DNA of 41,016 nucleotides. Origin: Actinomycetota bacterium (GTDB lineage Bacteria > Actinomycetota > Acidimicrobiia > IMCC26256 > PALSA-610). Shown one piece after another: positions 7,247 through 15,026 of this stretch (position 1 is the first letter of the stretch; every line of letters begins with the position of its first letter). The notes beneath the pieces are model-generated. The model did no database searches and was not told the DNA's origin. It was given only the letters and a program-made list of their open reading frames with translations. Where the stretch lies: NCBI GenBank assembly GCA_003134555.1, contig PLBO01000154.1, positions 220,361 through 261,376 on the forward strand, in the 5' to 3' direction. The translations under genes and the position numbers were made by a program.

Positions 7247-7323
7247 TGGTCGGGCTGCCGGGACTTGAACCCGGGACCTCTTGACCCCCAGTCAAGCGCG
7301 CTACCAATCTGCGCCACAGCCCG
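7247..7323 (-). tRNA. tRNA-Pro (anticodon GGG)
   Basis: Read on the minus strand, the gene begins CGGGCTGTGGCGCAG, with a 7-base acceptor stem CGGGCTG pairing with CAGCCCG. The anticodon arm is CTTGA-CTGGGGG-TCAAG, giving anticodon GGG. The T arm is CCGGG-TTCAAGT-CCCGG. Discriminator A and a genome-encoded CCA follow (7247-7249). D-arm bases GCGCAG and GCGC are in place. The gene follows the carboxylase stop by 21 bases. Its 3' end faces the integrase remnant, which fits a tRNA-embedded attachment site. Confidence 0.97.
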
Positions 7324-7333
7324 TGAGCGAGAG

Positions 7334-7339
7334 AGTGTA
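7334..7339 (-). promoter_or_regulatory. possible -10 box of tRNA-Pro
   Basis: TACACT on the minus strand ends 10 bases before the mature tRNA 5' end and lies just after the upstream carboxylase stop codon. No convincing -35 is visible at the matching distance, so read-through from the carboxylase operon is an alternative. Confidence 0.3.
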
Positions 7340-7344
7340 TCGCC

Positions 7345-8877
7345 CTACACCGGAGGGACACCGTGGCGCTTGCCGACGTCCTCCCGCACTCGGCTCGCGG
7401 CCAGACCGAGACGACGGACGAGCTCCGCACGCAGATCCTCGGGTTGCACAACCGCGTCGACCACGAGCTCGGCGGCGAGGTGCATGAGGTCGACGTCCTC
7501 CACGTACTCGGTTCGCCGCTCGGCGACGAACGCGGCACGCTCGTCGGCATCTTCGATCGCGTGGATCCGGTTGTAGAACACCGCGTTCACCGCGGGGTCG
7601 GGACCCATCACCGCAATCTGCGCGGTGGGCAACGCGAGACACGCGTCGGGGTCGAACGCAGGACCGCACATCGCGTACAGACCCGCGCCGTACGCCTTGC
7701 GCACGATGACCGAGAACTTGGGGACGGTTGCCTCGGCAACCGCCGTGATCATCTTCGCCCCGTGACGAATGATTCCGGCGCGCTCGACCTGAGATCCGAT
7801 CATGAACCCTGGCACGTCGGCAAGGAACACGAGCGGAACGTTGAACGCGTCGCAGAGCCAGATGAAGCGCGCCGCCTTGTCGGCCGAGTCGACGAACAGC
7901 ACACCGCCGAGATGTTTGGGATTGTTGGCGAGGATCCCAACCGGCGCGCCCTCGAGCCGTGCGAACCCGACGATGATCTCCCGCGCCCACAACGGCTTCA
8001 CCTCGAAGAACGAGCCGTCGTCGACCAGCGCGTCGAGCACGTTGTGCATGTCGTACGCGCGTCGCTCCTCGACCGGCACGATCTCGGCGATCGGGCGGGC
8101 ACCGGCGAGCGCTGCGACGGGCGCCTCAACGGGCGCGGGCTGCAGCCAGTTCGACGGCAGGTACGACAAGAAACGCCGCGCCTGCGCGATCGCGTCCTCG
8201 TCGGACGCACACAGGTTGTCGCCGCAACCGCTGACGGTTGCATGCATGCGCGCGCCGCCCATTTCGTCGAGCGACACGTGCTCACCGATCACTACCTCGG
8301 CCATCCGGGGCGACCCGAGGTACATCGATGCATTCCCCTCGACCATGAACACGACGTCGCAGAACGCGGGGATGTACGCGCCGCCGGCGGCCGAGGGACC
8401 GAACAGGCAACACACCTGCGGGACCTTGCCCGACAGTCGCACCTGGTTCGCGAAGATGCGGCCGGCGCCACGGCGTCCGGGGAACAGGTCGACCTGGTCG
8501 GTGATACGGGCGCCGGCCGAGTCGACGAGGTAGACGACCGGGAGCTCGTGGGTCAGCGCGTACTCCGTGAGTCGCACGATCTTCTCGACCGTGCGCGCGC
8601 CCCACGATCCCGCCTTCACGGTCGGATCGTTCGCCATCACGCACACCGGACGACCGTCGATGCGCCCGACGCCGGTGACCACGCCGTCGGCCGGGAGGTC
8701 GCCGGCCAACGCGTTGGCGAGCAGCGCGTTCTCGACGAAGGAGTCGGCGTCGAGGAGAAGCGCGAGCCGGTCGCGCACGAAGAGCTTGTTCTGCTCGGCG
8801 AGCTTCTCCGCGCCTTTCGCGAGGTTTCCTTCTCGCGCACGATCGGCGTGCGCGCGGATCCGATCGGCGTCACTCAC
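7345..8877 (-). CDS. acyl-CoA carboxylase beta (carboxyltransferase) subunit
   Basis: A 510-residue carboxyltransferase of the PccB/AccD/MccB type. The N-terminal half carries GVGRIDGRPVCVMANDPTVKAGS, LVDSAGARITDQ and GPSAAGGAYIPAFCD (acyl-CoA side); the C-terminal half carries GFARLEGAPVGILANNP, DVPGFMIGSQVE and AYGAGLYAMCG (carboxybiotin side). It transfers CO2 from biotin on the partner alpha subunit to an acyl-CoA. The GTG start at 8877 overlaps the lyase stop in GTGA, so the two genes are translationally coupled. Coupling to hydroxymethylglutaryl-CoA lyase suggests methylcrotonyl-CoA (leucine breakdown) as substrate, but propionyl- or acetyl-CoA is not excluded. No biotin carboxylase gene is in the window. 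Confidence 0.9.
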   Translation of the reverse strand: MSDADRIRAHADRAREGNLAKGAEKLAEQNKLFVRDRLALLLDADSFVENALLANALAGDLPADGVVTGVGRIDGRPVCVMANDPTVKAGSWGARTVEKIVRLTEYALTHELPVVYLVDSAGARITDQVDLFPGRRGAGRIFANQVRLSGKVPQVCCLFGPSAAGGAYIPAFCDVVFMVEGNASMYLGSPRMAEVVIGEHVSLDEMGGARMHATVSGCGDNLCASDEDAIAQARRFLSYLPSNWLQPAPVEAPVAALAGARPIAEIVPVEERRAYDMHNVLDALVDDGSFFEVKPLWAREIIVGFARLEGAPVGILANNPKHLGGVLFVDSADKAARFIWLCDAFNVPLVFLADVPGFMIGSQVERAGIIRHGAKMITAVAEATVPKFSVIVRKAYGAGLYAMCGPAFDPDACLALPTAQIAVMGPDPAVNAVFYNRIHAIEDADERAAFVAERRTEYVEDVDLMHLAAELVVDAVVQPEDLRAELVRRLGLAASRVREDVGKRHGVPPV

Positions 8878-9791
8878 GACTCGTACCGCCGCGTGCGCGC
8901 GCCGGCGTGCAGCAGCGCACTCGGGAGCTCGCGCCCGACGATCTCTTGCGCCAGCCGGGCGCAATCGACCAGCGCGTCGAGGTCGATGCCCGTTTCGATT
9001 TCCATGTCGTCGAGCATGTGCACGAGGTCTTCGGTTACCGCATTGCCCGACGCGCCGGGCGCGTACGGGCATCCACCGAGCCCGCCGATGGAAGCGTCGA
9101 ACCGGGTCACACCCCGATCGAGGGCGGAGACGACGTTGGCGAGCGCAGTGCCGCGCGTGTTGTGGAAATGCAATCCGATCCGATCGCTCGTAATTCCCGC
9201 CCGCTCGAGCGCGTCGACGAGGTCGTCGACGCGCCGCGGGGTTGCCATTCCGGTGGTGTCGCCGAACGACAGCCGATCCGCGCCCGCGTCGAGCAAGTGG
9301 CCGGCGACCTGCGCCACCCGCTCCGGCTCCACGTCGCCCTCATACGGGCAGCCGAACGCGGTCGACACGATCGCCTCGACCGCAAGGCCCGCGCCGTGTC
9401 CGATCTCGACGACATCGCGCGCCCCGACGAGCGAATCGGCGACCGACCGGCGGACGTTCTTCTGATTGTGCGTCTCACTCGCGCTCACAACGAGCTCGAG
9501 CTCGTCGGCCCCGGCCGCGGTGGCAAGCTCCGCGCCCTTCGGGTTGGGCACCAGCGCCGAGTAGACCACACCCGGTCGCCGCCTGATGCCCGCCATCACT
9601 TCCGGCGCGCCGGCCATCGGCGGGATTGCAGTCGGGGAGACGAACGACGCGGCCTCGATGAACCGCAGCCCCGTCGCCGAGAGCGCGTCGATGAGCCGCA
9701 CCCGCTGGTCGACCGGCACCGGCGCCTCGTTCTGCAGTCCGTCGCGCGGGCCGACCTCACGGACGTCGACGCGCGCGGGCCGAGAAGACAT
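8874..9791 (-). CDS. hydroxymethylglutaryl-CoA lyase
   Basis: A 305-residue DRE-TIM-family enzyme that cleaves HMG-CoA to acetyl-CoA and acetoacetate, the last step of leucine breakdown. VREVGPRDGLQNE (about residues 10-22) holds the catalytic Arg and metal-binding Asp, SFGDTTGMATP and GLHFHNTRG (His-x-His metal ligands) follow, and GGLGGCPYAPGASGN near residue 230-250 is the lyase signature with the active-site cysteine. Length equals bacterial MvaB/LiuE. Start is the ATG at 9791, giving the normal N-terminus; longer open frame upstream is out-of-frame der sequence. It is cotranscribed with the carboxylase subunit (GTGA overlap) and lies 35 bases after der. Confidence 0.92.
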   Translation of the reverse strand: MSSRPARVDVREVGPRDGLQNEAPVPVDQRVRLIDALSATGLRFIEAASFVSPTAIPPMAGAPEVMAGIRRRPGVVYSALVPNPKGAELATAAGADELELVVSASETHNQKNVRRSVADSLVGARDVVEIGHGAGLAVEAIVSTAFGCPYEGDVEPERVAQVAGHLLDAGADRLSFGDTTGMATPRRVDDLVDALERAGITSDRIGLHFHNTRGTALANVVSALDRGVTRFDASIGGLGGCPYAPGASGNAVTEDLVHMLDDMEIETGIDLDALVDCARLAQEIVGRELPSALLHAGARTRRYES

Positions 9792-9826
9792 ACCGACCAC
9801 GTTACGCGCCCCGCTGCTCGTAGCCG

Positions 9827-11188
9827 TCAGTCCGTGCGGGCTCGCACGCGGAGCTTGATCGGCGTGGGCCCGAGATCGAACGACTCCCGCAGGCGGCGTT
9901 CCAGGTAGCGCAGGTACTGCGGGGGCAGCGGGCGGCTGGCGAACAACGTGAACGTGGGCGGGTCGGTCGCACCTTGGGTGGCATACAGGATCCGCGGCCG
10001 ATGGCGCCGCACGACGGGCGGCGGGTGCGCGTTCTGGGCGTCGCGCAGGACGCGATTGAGCGCAGCCGTGGGGATGCGCTGGTGATACGCGTCTTCCGAC
10101 GCCCGCAACGCGGGCAGGAGCTGGTGGACCCGCCGCCCACTGAGCGCCGAGATCGGGATCATCGGCGCGTAGCTCAGGAAGCCCAGCATGTCGGCAACCT
10201 GGCGGCGGACCTTCTCCCGCTCCTCGGCGTCGAGGAGGTCCCACTTGTTGCAGATGATCACCACCGCGGTGCCCGCGGCGTCGATGCGTTCTGCCAATCG
10301 CTGATCTTGGTGCGTCACGCCCTCCGTCGCGTCGATCACGAGCAACGCGGCGTCGGCGCGGTCGATCGCCTCCAACGCGCGCACGAGGCTGTAGTACTCG
10401 GTTGGTTCGTCGATCCGGCTCTTGCGGCGGAGGCCGGCCGTGTCGACGAACCGCAAGGGCCCGTCGTCGGTCTCGACGACAGTATCGATCGCGTCGCGCG
10501 TCGTTCCGGGCATGTCGTGCACGACCGAACGGTCCTCACCGACGAGGCGGTTGAAGAGCGTCGACTTGCCGACGTTCGGCCGGCCGACGATCGCGATGTT
10601 GAAGATGCCGTCGTCGATCGCCGCGGCCGCGTCTTTCGCGGCCTCGTCCTCTTCGGTCGCCGGCTCGGGCAACGCGGCGACAACCGCGTCGAGCAGCTCG
10701 CCCGAGAGTCGTCCGTGCATCGCCGACAACGGCATCGGTTCGCCCAGACCGAGGCGTTGGAATTCCCAGATGTCGACCTCGCGCCGTTCGTCGTCGACCT
10801 TGTTCACCACGACGATGACGGGCGTGCTCGCCTGCTTGAGCAGCCGCGCGACCTGGGCGTCCTCGTCGGTGATCCCGGTCGTGACGTCGACGACGAAGAG
10901 AACGAGATCCGCGATCCGAACGGCCTCGGCGGCCTGCGCGCTCACCTTGGCCGCGAGGACCGACTGCTCGCCGGTGAGGCCCGCTTCGCCCTCCGCGAGC
11001 CACCCTCCGGTGTCGACGATGCGAAAGCCGCGGCCAACCCATTCGGCCGCGAGCTCGCGGCGGTCGCGCGTGACGCCCGGTCGCTCCTCGACGATCGCGG
11101 CGCGACGGCCGACGAAGCGGTTGACCAGGGTCGACTTGCCCACGTTCGGACGACCGACGACCGCGACGACGGGGAGCTCGGCGTTCAT
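9827..11188 (-). CDS. der: ribosome biogenesis GTPase Der (EngA)
   Basis: A 453-residue double GTPase that acts in late 50S ribosomal subunit assembly. Two complete G domains are visible: the first begins VVAVVGRPNVGKSTLVNRF (residues about 6-24), with the DTGG and NKVD motifs; the second begins IAIVGRPNVGKSTLFNRL (about 190), with DTAG and NKWD. A C-terminal KH-like domain follows, rich in basic residues and ending KLRVRARTD. The ATG at 11188 overlaps the stop of the DUF512 gene as ATGA. The upstream part of the open frame (to 11509) is an out-of-frame shadow. In Mycobacterium the orthologue (engA) also lies near cmk. Confidence 0.97.
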   Translation of the reverse strand: MNAELPVVAVVGRPNVGKSTLVNRFVGRRAAIVEERPGVTRDRRELAAEWVGRGFRIVDTGGWLAEGEAGLTGEQSVLAAKVSAQAAEAVRIADLVLFVVDVTTGITDEDAQVARLLKQASTPVIVVVNKVDDERREVDIWEFQRLGLGEPMPLSAMHGRLSGELLDAVVAALPEPATEEDEAAKDAAAAIDDGIFNIAIVGRPNVGKSTLFNRLVGEDRSVVHDMPGTTRDAIDTVVETDDGPLRFVDTAGLRRKSRIDEPTEYYSLVRALEAIDRADAALLVIDATEGVTHQDQRLAERIDAAGTAVVIICNKWDLLDAEEREKVRRQVADMLGFLSYAPMIPISALSGRRVHQLLPALRASEDAYHQRIPTAALNRVLRDAQNAHPPPVVRRHRPRILYATQGATDPPTFTLFASRPLPPQYLRYLERRLRESFDLGPTPIKLRVRARTD

Positions 11189-12600
11189 GACGCGGCGCGG
11201 AGCAGCGCGTGCACGAGCGCGCCACCATCGGTGGGCACGATCTCGACGAGACGGGGAAGTTGCGCAGCCGTCGTGCCGTCGAGGAAGCGGCCGCGTGACA
11301 GCGCGACGTCGGGCAGGAGGTAGCGGTCGTGCTCGGACTGGCCCTCGAGCGCGGCCGCGACGTCGCCGCCCGTCAGCAGGCCCGTAACGCCGATATTGCC
11401 GCCGAAGAACCCGTTCTTCACCGGCAGCAGGCGTACGCGCCCGGGCAGTTCGTCGAGCAGCGGCTCGAGCACCGCCGCACCCAACTCCCCCGTCACGATC
11501 ACATTCCACCGCTCCGACCCACCCAACTGTTGGTGGGAAATCCGGTGCTCTGCGCCCGGAAAGTCTGCCAACTGTTGGAGGGAATTGTCGCGGGGGGCGC
11601 GGTAGCCGTCGGCGGGGGCGCCATCGACCCAGGCGAAGAAACCGGTACGCGGACCGGTACCGGCAATGTCGTCACCGGCGAGCGCGGCGCGCACCTCGGC
11701 CTCGAACGTGCGGGCCATCCCGATGCCGTTCTCGTGTTGCGGGCAGCCGTCGTACGCGTCGAGCGCCGGGAACGGGCGCTCGGCCAGGAGGTAGTACTCG
11801 TCCGAGACGTACACGAGGCGCCGGCCGAGCGCGTCGAGAAACCGCGTCTGCCAGCGCTCCACGATGTCGACGACCGCCTGCGCCTCGGCGAGCGTGTGCA
11901 CGCGCATCTCGTCCTCGTGGTTGTGCGCGCTGACCCCGAGCGGCACCACCCCGACCGTCGCCAGCCGCGGGAACCGATCGAGTACCCCGAGCAGTGTGTC
12001 GTCGAGCACCGCGCCGTCGTTGATGCCCGGGCACACGACGACCTGGCCGTGTACCTCGATCCCGGCATCGAGGATCAACTCGAGCCAACGCAAGCTCGTC
12101 GCGCCGCGCCGGTTGCGCAAGAGTCGCGTGCGGACGTCGGGGTCGGTCGCATGAATGCTGACGTACAACGGCCCGAGCCGCTCGCCGACCACCCGCTCGA
12201 GGTCGGCTTCCGTGAACCGGGTGAGCGTCGTGAAGTTCCCGTAGAGGAACGACAACCGGTAGTCGTCGTCCTTCACATAGAGGCTCTTGCGCATGCCCTT
12301 GGGCAACTGGTGGATGAAGCAGAAGGGGCAGTGGTTGTCGCAGGTGCGAACGCGATCGAATACGGCGCTCGTCAGCTCGACACCAAGGGGCGCGCCGTCG
12401 GCCTTGTCGACGTGCACCACCCGTTCGAGTCCGCCGCGGCGTAGGTCGAGCTCGACGTGCGCGCCGTCGACCTGGATCTGATACGCGATGACGTCGCGCA
12501 CGACCTCACCGTTGACCGCCAGCACCTCGTCACCCACGATCACGCCCGCGAGCGCGGCCGGTGATCCGGGCGCGACGGCATCAACGCGGGCAGCGGGCAT
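11185..12600 (-). CDS. DUF512 protein: PDZ plus radical-SAM-like Fe-S domain
   Basis: A 471-residue protein. Residues 1-60 are a PDZ-like domain (APGSPAALAGVIVGDEVLAVNG). Cys87, Cys91 and Cys94 in CDNHCPFC form the CxxxCxxC cluster site of radical-SAM-type enzymes, followed by LYVSIHATDPDVR and VVVCPGINDG, typical of that TIM-barrel. The C-terminal part is the DUF512 domain, ending with a Rossmann-like segment (LPVKNGFFGGNIGVTGLLTG). The family is widespread next to der, and its reaction is unknown to me. The ATG at 12600 follows a -10-like TATCCT by 6 bases and has no ribosome site, so translation is probably leaderless. It overlaps der by 4 bases. Confidence 0.9.
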   Translation of the reverse strand: MPAARVDAVAPGSPAALAGVIVGDEVLAVNGEVVRDVIAYQIQVDGAHVELDLRRGGLERVVHVDKADGAPLGVELTSAVFDRVRTCDNHCPFCFIHQLPKGMRKSLYVKDDDYRLSFLYGNFTTLTRFTEADLERVVGERLGPLYVSIHATDPDVRTRLLRNRRGATSLRWLELILDAGIEVHGQVVVCPGINDGAVLDDTLLGVLDRFPRLATVGVVPLGVSAHNHEDEMRVHTLAEAQAVVDIVERWQTRFLDALGRRLVYVSDEYYLLAERPFPALDAYDGCPQHENGIGMARTFEAEVRAALAGDDIAGTGPRTGFFAWVDGAPADGYRAPRDNSLQQLADFPGAEHRISHQQLGGSERWNVIVTGELGAAVLEPLLDELPGRVRLLPVKNGFFGGNIGVTGLLTGGDVAAALEGQSEHDRYLLPDVALSRGRFLDGTTAAQLPRLVEIVPTDGGALVHALLRAAS

Positions 12601-12606
12601 GGGGCC

Positions 12607-12633
12607 AGGATACGGGTTCGCCCGCACTACCCT
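12607..12633. promoter_or_regulatory. overlapping divergent leaderless promoters (DUF512 gene / ispH)
   Basis: The 39-base spacer carries TACCCT (12628-12633, plus strand) exactly 6 bases before the ispH GTG, and TATCCT (12612-12607, minus strand) exactly 6 bases before the DUF512 ATG. Both fit the TANNNT -10 placement expected when transcription starts at the first base of the start codon. Each -35 zone falls on the opposite -10. Confidence 0.65.
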
Positions 12634-12639
12634 CGCCCC

Positions 12640-13707
12640 GTGCCCGTGGAAAAGGTCCTCCTCGCCGAACCGCGAGGATTCTGCGCGGGTGTGGAGATGG
12701 CGATCAAGGCGCTGGCGTGGATGGTTCGGGTCTTCGAGCCGCCCGTGTACTGCTACCACGAGATCGTTCACAACCGCCTCGTCGTCGACCGTTTCCGAGA
12801 ACAGGGCGTGATCTTCGTCGACGACGTGAACGCCGTCCCGGCCGGCGCGCCGGTCATGCTCTCCGCGCACGGCAGTGCACCCGACGTCGTCGCGGCCTCG
12901 CGCGAGAACAATCGCTACGTCGTGAACGCGGTGTGCCCGCTCGTCACCAAGGTGCATCACGAGGCCAAGGTGCGCGCCCGCAAGGGCTTCACGATCTTGT
13001 ACGTCGGTCACGCCGGGCACGACGAAGCCGTGGGCACCCTCGCGGTAGCGCCCGAGTCGATGCAGCTCGTCGAGCGCGACGCCGACCTCGAAGCCGCGGC
13101 CGCGAGCGTCACCGACCCGACCCGCGTCGCAGTCCTGGCGCAGACCACACTCGCGCAGAACGAGTGGGCCGGAGTGGTCGAGCGCACGCGTGAACGATTC
13201 CCCGAGGTGTGGACCGCGTCGCGCAACGACCTCTGCTTCGCGACGACCAACCGCCAGGACGCACTCATCGACATCGCGAGGCGCGCCGATGCCGTCGTCG
13301 TGATCGGGAGCGCGAACTCGTCGAACACGATCGCGCTCACGAAGGTCGCGCGCGACGCCGGCTGTCCGATCGTGCTGCGCGTCGACGGGCCGGACGAGCT
13401 CGACACCGCCGCGATCCGCGACGCCCGCATCGTCGGTGTCACCGCCGGCGCGAGCGCTCCGGAAGAACTGGTCGAATCGGTAATCGCCCGGCTCGCGCCG
13501 CGCGACGGCGTCGAAGCGGTGCGCGTCACCGACGAGGACGAATACTTCCCGCCGCCGCGCGAGCTCCGGGAGCTGATCCCGGCCCTCGACGCCGCCGCCG
13601 CCCTCGTGCTCGGCGGCGACGTCACCGCGGTACGAGCCGCGGGCGGCCCCTTCGTCGACGATCGCACGCTCGACGCGTCGAAGGTCCTCGCCGCCTTCGG
13701 CGACTGA
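12640..13707 (+). CDS. ispH: 4-hydroxy-3-methylbut-2-enyl diphosphate reductase
   Basis: A 355-residue IspH/LytB, the last enzyme of the MEP isoprenoid pathway, reducing HMBPP to IPP and DMAPP with a [4Fe-4S] cluster. The three cluster cysteines are Cys15 (PRGFCAGV), Cys99 (NAVCPLVTK) and Cys199 (NDLCFATTNRQ); the catalytic Glu region reads GHAGHDEAVGT (about 123-133) and substrate-binding SANSSNT is at about 225. The GTG start lies 6 bases after TACCCT, so the mRNA is probably leaderless. It converges on plsC with an 18-base gap. The C-terminus runs about 40 residues beyond a minimal IspH, which is usual in actinobacteria. Confidence 0.97.
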   Translation: MPVEKVLLAEPRGFCAGVEMAIKALAWMVRVFEPPVYCYHEIVHNRLVVDRFREQGVIFVDDVNAVPAGAPVMLSAHGSAPDVVAASRENNRYVVNAVCPLVTKVHHEAKVRARKGFTILYVGHAGHDEAVGTLAVAPESMQLVERDADLEAAAASVTDPTRVAVLAQTTLAQNEWAGVVERTRERFPEVWTASRNDLCFATTNRQDALIDIARRADAVVVIGSANSSNTIALTKVARDAGCPIVLRVDGPDELDTAAIRDARIVGVTAGASAPEELVESVIARLAPRDGVEAVRVTDEDEYFPPPRELRELIPALDAAAALVLGGDVTAVRAAGGPFVDDRTLDASKVLAAFGD

Positions 13708-13725
13708 CGCAGACGCCGGCTGTAG

Positions 13726-14367
13726 CTACCCGCGTTCGCGCAGCTCGTTCGCGGCGTCGAACGCCGACTGCAGCGCATCGTGGAGTCGAGCCGTGAGCGC
13801 ATCGACCTGCTCACGCGCCACCACACCGCTCGTGCGGGGCGGGACGACGATCGGCTCACCCACAACCATCGCGGCCCGGCGGAAGCGCGGCAGCTTGCCG
13901 CCGTGTCCCCGCAGGATCTCCTCCGTTCCCGCGATCCCGACGGGCACGATCGGAACGCCGGCGCGCAACGCGAGATACGCGGCACCGGGCTGCAACGGCT
14001 GGATCTTCGGTCCGTGCTGGCGCGTTCCCTCCGGGTACACGAGGAGCACCTCTTCCGCCTGCAGCATCGCGATCGAATCGCGTAAGGCCTTGCGATCGGT
14101 CCCGTCGCGCGCGACCGCGAAGCCCCCGAGACTCCGGAAGAACGAACCGACGACGGGGATCCGGAACAGCGGCGCCTTGCCCATGTAGCGCAGCGGTCGT
14201 TTCGACAGCCACGCCGCGAACGGGATGTCCATCATCGAACGGTGCGACGGCGCGAGCACGTATCCGCCGTGCGCGGGAAGGCGTTCGCGGCCGCGGATGC
14301 GCACGCGGTACGCCGCCGATGATCCACCCGCGACGATCAATCTGATGGTGTCGTACCAGAGCTTCAT
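13726..14367 (-). CDS. plsC: 1-acyl-sn-glycerol-3-phosphate acyltransferase
   Basis: A 213-residue membrane-associated acyltransferase that adds the second acyl chain to make phosphatidic acid. The catalytic HX4D motif is HRSMMD at residues 42-47, FAVARDGTDR at about 83-92 corresponds to the second block, and YPEGTR (111-116) and VPIVPVGIAG are the third and fourth. A short hydrophobic N-terminus precedes the domain. Its ATG overlaps the cmk stop (ATGA), making it the last gene of the scpA-to-plsC operon. A CMP-kinase/PlsC pairing is seen in many bacteria, and fits phospholipid synthesis, which consumes CTP-derived intermediates. A lysophospholipid acyltransferase with a different acceptor cannot be excluded. 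Confidence 0.92.
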   Translation of the reverse strand: MKLWYDTIRLIVAGGSSAAYRVRIRGRERLPAHGGYVLAPSHRSMMDIPFAAWLSKRPLRYMGKAPLFRIPVVGSFFRSLGGFAVARDGTDRKALRDSIAMLQAEEVLLVYPEGTRQHGPKIQPLQPGAAYLALRAGVPIVPVGIAGTEEILRGHGGKLPRFRRAAMVVGEPIVVPPRTSGVVAREQVDALTARLHDALQSAFDAANELRERG

Positions 14368-15026
14368 CGGGCCTCCGCAGATCGGGCGCGGGAAACGACG
14401 TCGGCCACGACGGAGTCGACGTCGAGCTTCGTCGTATCGATCACGATCGCATCGTCGGCCGGGCGCAACGGCGACACCGCGCGCCCGGTGTCGATCGCGT
14501 CGCGCCGGTCGAGCGCCGCCTTCACGTCCTCGACCGCGACCGCGCGCGCCGCGGCCATCTCGTCACGATGACGGCGCCGGGCCCGTTCGTCGTCGCTCGC
14601 GACGAGGAACGCCTTCACGGTCGCGTCGGGAAACACCACCGTCCCGATGTCGCGCCCCTCGACGACGCCGCCGCCGTGGCGCGCTACCCACGCGCGCTGA
14701 CGGGCGACGAGGATTTCGCGCACCTCCGGATGGGCGGAGACGATCGAAACCGCGCCGGTCACCAGTGGACCGCGGATCTCGCTACTCACATCGCGACCGT
14801 CGAGCATCGTCACGCCGTTCTCCACCGTGATGTCGCTCGCACGCGCGATCGCCGCACAGGCGGCCGCGTCGTCGAGCGCGGCTCCCGTCTCGAGCACGGC
14901 GAGCGTGACCGCCCGGTACATGGCACCGGTGTCGAGCACCGGGCGGCCGAGCTCCGCCGCGACCGCGCGCGCCACCGTCGACTTGCCCGAGCCCGACGGC
15001 CCGTCGATCGCGATCACGATCGTCAT
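14364..15026 (-). CDS. cmk: cytidylate kinase
   Basis: A 220-residue (d)CMP kinase, phosphorylating CMP and dCMP with ATP. It begins MTIVIAIDGPSGSGKSTVARAVA with the P-loop at residues 9-16, has the substrate-binding LDTGAMYRAVTL at about 34-45, GRDIGTVVFPDATVKAFLVAS in the CMP-recognition region, and a LID-type RARRRHRDE segment. Length agrees with the bacterial family. ATG at 15026 overlaps the aroA stop, and the gene's own stop overlaps plsC. In Mycobacterium cmk also follows rluB, but there aroA, tyrA and aroH are not part of the run. Confidence 0.97.
   Translation of the reverse strand: MTIVIAIDGPSGSGKSTVARAVAAELGRPVLDTGAMYRAVTLAVLETGAALDDAAACAAIARASDITVENGVTMLDGRDVSSEIRGPLVTGAVSIVSAHPEVREILVARQRAWVARHGGGVVEGRDIGTVVFPDATVKAFLVASDDERARRRHRDEMAAARAVAVEDVKAALDRRDAIDTGRAVSPLRPADDAIVIDTTKLDVDSVVADVVSRARSAEAR

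Noticed and set aside
7345-7400. An attachment-site direct repeat of the tRNA-Pro end inside the window
   Set aside because: I looked for copies of the CGGGACTTGAACCCGGGACC segment on the element side and found none; the other boundary may be lost or outside the window.
6950-7576. A 208-codon plus-strand frame containing GCRDLNPGPLDPQSSALPICATARE
   Set aside because: This is the read-through of the tRNA-Pro gene, a well-known spurious translation; the frame has no ribosome site and opposes the carboxylase gene.
7363-9465. A 700-codon plus-strand frame opposite the carboxylase and lyase
   Set aside because: Long antisense frames are expected in high-GC DNA; its product is His/Arg/Val-rich and matches no family, whereas the minus strand has canonical motifs.
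9974-11323. A 449-codon frame opposite der
   Set aside because: Shadow of der codons; no homology or ribosome site.
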